This document shows positions 60,423 to 64,000 of a stretch of DNA of 64,000 nucleotides, piece after piece; the first letter of the stretch is position 1, and each line of letters starts with the position of its first letter. Made by a program: the position numbers and the translations under genes. The DNA is taken from contig NZ_CP097298.1 of the NCBI RefSeq assembly GCF_023503965.1, forward strand, positions 2,435,001-2,499,000, given 5' to 3'. This DNA comes from Brevundimonas albigilva. Lineage in GTDB: Bacteria > Pseudomonadota > Alphaproteobacteria > Caulobacterales > Caulobacteraceae. The notes beneath the pieces are model-generated. The model was not told where the DNA came from. It saw only the letters and a program-made list of their open reading frames with translations, and did no database searches.

Positions 60423-60731
60423 ATGAAGACCGCCTTGATCCTGACGTCCCTCTTCAGCGCGGGCATGCTGGGCCTGTCGGCCTGCGCCCCGGTCGAGGGG
60501 GCCGATCCCATGCCCGGCCCGGGCGACCAGACCGCCTTCAAGCCGTGCAAGGTTGAGGATTACCAAAGCTACGTCGGCCGAAACCGCTCGACCATTCCGG
60601 CGGCGCCCGCGGGCCAGACCTTCCGCGTCCTGTGCACCACCTGCGCGGCCACGATGGACTATCGCGAGAACCGGGTGAACTTCGTCTATGAGGAATCCAC
60701 CGGCGTCGTGCGCGAGGTGAAGTGCGGCTGA
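60423..60731 (+). CDS. Putative I78-type peptidase inhibitor lipoprotein (second copy)
   Basis: A 102-residue lipoprotein. MKTALILTSLFSAGMLGLSAC is the signal with lipobox cysteine. The domain has YQSYVGRNRSTIPAAPAG, CTTCAATMDYRENRVNFVYE and a C-terminal VREVKCG. It resembles the previous gene in layout, so the two are a tandem duplication. GGAAG lies 10 bases before the ATG. The inhibitor role rests on family likeness only. Confidence 0.75.
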   Translation: MKTALILTSLFSAGMLGLSACAPVEGADPMPGPGDQTAFKPCKVEDYQSYVGRNRSTIPAAPAGQTFRVLCTTCAATMDYRENRVNFVYEESTGVVREVKCG

Positions 60732-60734
60732 CCC

Positions 60735-61662
60735 TCAGCGGCCGACCGTGTCGCCGGGCCACAACGGCCCGCTGAACCGCCGGGCCAGGAAGTCCATCAG
60801 GGCCGTGACCCGCGCTGGTCGCGGCCCGCTGCTGGGCGCCACCAGATGCAGGGCGATGGGCGGCAGGCGCCAATCGGTCATCACCGGTTCGAGCCGACCC
60901 TCGGCGACGTGGCTCCAGCAGATGAAGTCCGGCAGCGGCGTCAGGCCCAGGCCCGCGCACAGCGAGGCGATCAGGGCGTCGGAATTGTTGGCTCGCAGCG
61001 GCCCGGCGGGACGCACCGCCGCCTCCTCTCCGTCGTCGTTGACGAACCGCCAGACGTCCGGCGTCGGCATATAGGCGTAGCCCAGGCAGGCGTGGCGGCT
61101 CAGGTCGTCCGGGCGCGTCGGCCGCCCGCGCTGGGCCAGATAGTCGGGCGAGGCCACCAGGAACCGCTCCACCGGCCGCAGGCGACGCGCCGTCAGCGAG
61201 GAGTCCGCCAGGGCCGCGATCCTCAGCGCGCAATCGAATCCGCCGCCGACCAGGTCGATCACCTCGTCCGACAGGTGCAGATCGACCGAGACATCCGGGT
61301 GGCGCGCCAGGAAGTCGGGCAGGGCGGGCGCGACATAGCCCATGCCGAAGGACATCGGCGCGGCCAGCCGCACCAGGCCGCGCGGCGTCACAGACATGTC
61401 CAGCGCCTCGCTGACCGCCCCTTCGGCCTCGGCCAGCATATGGGCCGCCCGCGCCGCCAGGGTGCGCCCCGCGTCGGTCAGGGCGAAACGGCGCGAGGTG
61501 CGGTGCAGCAGGGTCGTCTTCAACTGCTGTTCCAGCCGCGTCACCGCCTTGGACGCCGTGGCTTTCGACAGGCCCAGCGCCTCGGCCGCGCCCGAGAAGG
61601 ACTGGGCCTCCGCCACCTTGGCGAAGACGGCCAGGGGCCTCGAGATCGGGCAGGCGCGACAT
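60735..61662 (-). CDS. LysR-family transcriptional regulator (frameshift near start)
   Basis: DNA-binding regulator of about 308 residues. The helix-turn-helix is in QSFSGAAEALGLSKATASKA and RLEQQLKTTLLHRTSRRFAL; the effector domain follows from residue 90. The first 9 residues (MSRLPDLEA) and the rest are in different frames; one C too many at 61634-61637 explains it, giving LEALAVFAKVAEAQSF. It is divergent from the pirin gene across 112 bases, so it probably controls it. The inducer is unknown. Confidence 0.87.
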
Positions 61663-61774
61663 GACTTCTCCGGAAACGATGAGTTTCGAGCGTTTCTATT
61701 TCTGAACCGAAGCCGATCGCTATCTTGGCGTCAAGCAACAGCGCCGGAACGGTCCGGCGCGGAGGACTTGAACC

Positions 61775-62473
61775 ATGATCGAACGCAGACCCTTCGAAGG
61801 CCTGGGCGGCGCCGACCACGGCTGGCTGAACGCCAAACACCACTTCTCCTTCGCCAACTACTACGATCCCAAGCGGATGAGCTGGGGCAATCTGCGCGTC
61901 TGGAACGATGACGAGATCGCCGCCGGCACGGGCTTCCCGCCGCATCCCCACGCCGACATGGAGATCATCACCTATGTCCGCGACGGCGCCATCACCCACG
62001 AGGACAGCCTGGGCAACAAGGGCCGCACCGTGGCCGGCGACGTCCAGGTGATGAGCGCGGGGACCGGCATCCGCCACGCCGAGTACAACGCCGAACCCGA
62101 CCTGACCCGCATCTTCCAGATCTGGATCGAGCCGACCAGGCGCGGCGAGGCGCCCAGCTGGGGCTCCAAGCCCTTCCCCAAGGGCGAGCGGTCGGGCCGG
62201 TTCGTGGTCCTGGCCTCGGGCTTCGAAGGCGATGACGACGCCCTGCCGATCCGCACCGACGCGCGGATCGTGGCCGCCACGCTGAACGCCGGCGACAGCG
62301 CCGACTATCCGCTGGGCTCGACCCGCCGCGCCTATCTGGTCCCGGCCAAGGGCGAGGTCGAGGTCAACGGCGTGCGCCTGAACGCCCGCGACGGCGCCGC
62401 CATCGCCCAGGAAGACGTCGTCACCGTCAAGGCGCTGTCGGACGCCGAGATCGTGCTGGTGGACGCAGCCTGA
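61775..62473 (+). CDS. Pirin family protein (YhhW-like)
   Basis: A 232-residue bicupin. FPPHPHADMEIITYVRDGAITHEDS contains the metal-binding histidines and VMSAGTGIRHAEYNAE the other metal-site residues. Relatives such as YhhW have quercetinase activity; others act as redox or gene-control proteins. It is divergent from a LysR regulator and followed 85 bases later by a DoxX gene, a common pairing in proteobacteria. Confidence 0.9.
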   Translation: MIERRPFEGLGGADHGWLNAKHHFSFANYYDPKRMSWGNLRVWNDDEIAAGTGFPPHPHADMEIITYVRDGAITHEDSLGNKGRTVAGDVQVMSAGTGIRHAEYNAEPDLTRIFQIWIEPTRRGEAPSWGSKPFPKGERSGRFVVLASGFEGDDDALPIRTDARIVAATLNAGDSADYPLGSTRRAYLVPAKGEVEVNGVRLNARDGAAIAQEDVVTVKALSDAEIVLVDAA

Positions 62474-62558
62474 GTTTTGGGATCAACCTGTCCGGTCAAG
62501 CTTGGCTTGGCCGGACGACCCGTGCGGGCGTCCGCGATCCGGGTAAGGAGATATCGAT

Positions 62559-62942
62559 ATGGCGAGATCGGTCAGCGGCTGGTCGCCGCGCGCCCTGGCG
62601 GCCCTGCGCATCGTCGCGGGCCTGCTGTTCCTGGCCCACGGGGTCGTCAAGCTGTTCGGCTTTCCCGAGGGCGCCCAGCCCGGCGAGGTCGAGATCGCCT
62701 CGCTGATGGGCGTCGGCGCGATCATCGAACTGGTCACCGGCGCGCTGCTGATGCTGGGCCTGTTCACCCGCCCGGCCGCCTTCATCGCCTCGGGCCAGAT
62801 GGCCGTCGCCTACTGGATGTTCCACTTCCCCTCCAGCCCCTATCCGGCGGCCAACGGCGGCGACGCGGCCATCCTGTTCTGCTTCGTCTTCCTGTACATC
62901 TTCACCGCCGGCCCCGGCGCGTGGAGCCTGGACAAGCGCTGA
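62559..62942 (+). CDS. DoxX family membrane protein
   Basis: A 127-residue inner-membrane protein with four hydrophobic helices. LRIVAGLLFLAHGVVKLFGF, IELVTGALLMLGLFTRPAAF and the polar end ANGGDAAILFCFVFLYIF are typical of DoxX/DoxD. The function of this subfamily is unclear; redox roles are suspected. GGAG lies 11 bases before the ATG. Confidence 0.88.
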   Translation: MARSVSGWSPRALAALRIVAGLLFLAHGVVKLFGFPEGAQPGEVEIASLMGVGAIIELVTGALLMLGLFTRPAAFIASGQMAVAYWMFHFPSSPYPAANGGDAAILFCFVFLYIFTAGPGAWSLDKR

Positions 62943-62980
62943 GGTCATTGATCGGAAGCAGGAGCGCGCACCCCTGCTTC

Positions 62981-63087
62981 CGTCATCCTCGGGCTCGACC
63001 CGAGGATCGGGCGTTGAGGCGACGGACCTCCCCGTCTTCGCACAAGCGGCGGATCCTCCGATCCTCGGGTCGAGCCCGAGGATGACG
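62981..63087. repeat. Paired family A palindromes after doxX
   Basis: The left arm runs from CGTCATCCTCGGG to CCCGAGGATC (62981-63008) and the right arm is its exact inverse (63060-63087). The inner base is CTCGAC rather than CTTGAC, and the change is mirrored in the other arm. It fills the gap between two convergent genes. Confidence 0.85.
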
Positions 63088-63109
63088 GCGGTGGGGGCGA
63101 AAGTCCTCC

Positions 63110-64000
63110 CTACCGCCGCCTCGGCGCATAGATGTCGGCCAGCCGGTCGCGGGTCCCCTCGATCCGCTCCAGCCGCGGATAGCGCAGCCCGTCGTGGTAG
63201 TCGAAGGCGACGGTGCGATAGCGCTCGCCGTTCCTGACCAGCAGTTCGATCGGCGCGTCCGTCCCCTTCGCCGCCGTCACCGCCTCGCGTAGGACCTCGG
63301 CCGAGGCCGCCTGGCCGTTCACCGCCGTCAGGGTCCAGCCCGCGCCGATCCCCTGGTCGAAGGCCGGGCTTCCCCACCGCACGGCGTTGATCTTGTCGCC
63401 CGACAGGGTGAAGCCCAGCGAATACTGGAAGTCGTTGGCCCAGCCGCTCTGAACCGCCTTCTCCGTGGCCGTCAGGTCGTCGACGTAGGTCAGGCGGTAT
63501 CCGGCCCGCTCGATCCCGGCCAGCGGCGCCGTCGCCTCCGGCCCGGCCGCGTCCAGCCGCTCGCGCAGGAAGCCGGCCCAGTCGTGCGGATGCACGGCGT
63601 TCAACGCCGCGACCACATCCTGGAACGTATAGCCCTGCGGCGCCCACGACCCGTCGTCATGCCCGAAAAAGCGCTTGGCGAAGTCGTCCAGCGAGCGGCG
63701 GTTGTTCGTCGCCTCGCGGATCAGGGTGTCGGCGTCCAGCCAGATCAGCAGGCTCTCGCGATAATAGTCGCCCGTGCCCCGCATCCACGACGTCCACTGC
63801 CCCGGCACGCGATAGCCCAGCAGATTGTGGTTGTTGACGTCCTGCAGCGGCCGCCATTCGCGGCCCGGCTGGTTGTCGTAGAAGGCGGCGATGGTCGCCA
63901 GCAGCGCCACCGCCTCGTCCGGCGAGTGCAGGCCAGAGCGCGCCGCCAGCACGTCGCCCCAGTATTCCGTCTGGCCCTCATAGACCCACAACAGGGTGTT
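63110..64000 (-). CDS. M61-family aminopeptidase, partial (N-terminus beyond the window)
   Basis: C-terminal 296 residues of a glycyl aminopeptidase-like M61 protease. LWVYEGQTEYWGDVLAARSG holds the conserved downstream part of the metal site; the HExxH motif would lie just outside the window. The last 100 residues form a PDZ domain (SPAFDQGIGAGWTLTAVNGQ). Such proteins are usually exported or membrane-bound. It continues beyond base 64000. Confidence 0.82.
   Translation of the reverse strand, partial: NTLLWVYEGQTEYWGDVLAARSGLHSPDEAVALLATIAAFYDNQPGREWRPLQDVNNHNLLGYRVPGQWTSWMRGTGDYYRESLLIWLDADTLIREATNNRRSLDDFAKRFFGHDDGSWAPQGYTFQDVVAALNAVHPHDWAGFLRERLDAAGPEATAPLAGIERAGYRLTYVDDLTATEKAVQSGWANDFQYSLGFTLSGDKINAVRWGSPAFDQGIGAGWTLTAVNGQAASAEVLREAVTAAKGTDAPIELLVRNGERYRTVAFDYHDGLRYPRLERIEGTRDRLADIYAPRRR

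Noticed and set aside
62477..63085. A plus-strand frame running through doxX and the family-A repeats
   Set aside because: It is out of frame with the clear DoxX protein and its 3' part is only translated repeat sequence.

Overview
This 64 kb window is high-GC chromosomal DNA from an alphaproteobacterium of the order Caulobacterales, most likely Brevundimonas or a close relative. The support is a division and cell wall (dcw) cluster, a CcrM-type GANTC methyltransferase gene, CtrA-like boxes before ftsZ and ddl, and the gene neighbourhoods lgt/MidA-like/pgeF, fabD-fabG-acpP-fabF-mltG-yicC-gmk and lptF-lptG-lptD-surA-pdxA-rsmA. I saw no rRNA, tRNA or CRISPR array.

Layout. 1-8.3 kb: murE, murF, mraY, murD, ftsW, murG. 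8.3-23.8 kb: a block that splits the dcw cluster, with an MscS channel, a minus-strand run dciA-dsbA-dsbA-smc-small exported protein, divergent mutY, a BrnTA toxin-antitoxin pair, a glycosyltransferase with a debranching-type glucosidase, ccrM and a large catalase. 24-32 kb: the dcw cluster resumes with murC, an orphan gene of lower GC, murB, ddl, ftsQ, ftsA, ftsZ, then lpxC. 33-38.6 kb: pgeF, MidA-like methyltransferase and lgt (minus strand), an Nramp transporter and a secreted phosphatase. 38.7-45 kb: fatty-acid genes, mltG, yicC, gmk. 45-49.4 kb: hybrid histidine kinase, cation/proton antiporter, aminotransferase. 49.4-57.5 kb: outer-membrane assembly genes with rsmA and pdxA. 57.6-64 kb: pepA, a palindrome-flanked DUF559 gene, holC, two I78-type lipoproteins, LysR/pirin, DoxX and a partial M61 peptidase.

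The genes largely serve one programme: making peptidoglycan precursors, building the FtsQ/A/Z/W divisome, making and exporting LPS (lpxC, lptD/F/G, surA), making lipids (fab genes, lgt), and the cell-cycle control (CtrA boxes, GANTC sites, CcrM) that times division.

Two things stand out. First, there are palindromic repeats of at least two kinds. One kind (CTTCCCCC...GGGGGAAG hairpin, a variable second hairpin, then GGATGGGGG) occurs as a pair of inverted arms enclosing a DUF559 nuclease gene between pepA and holC, and as a short cargo-less copy inside murD. This looks like an endonuclease-linked palindromic mobile element. Second, about 15 conserved genes, many of them essential, carry single-base frameshifts, mostly at G or C runs. 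They are best explained by base-calling errors, so coordinates of those genes span the frameshift.
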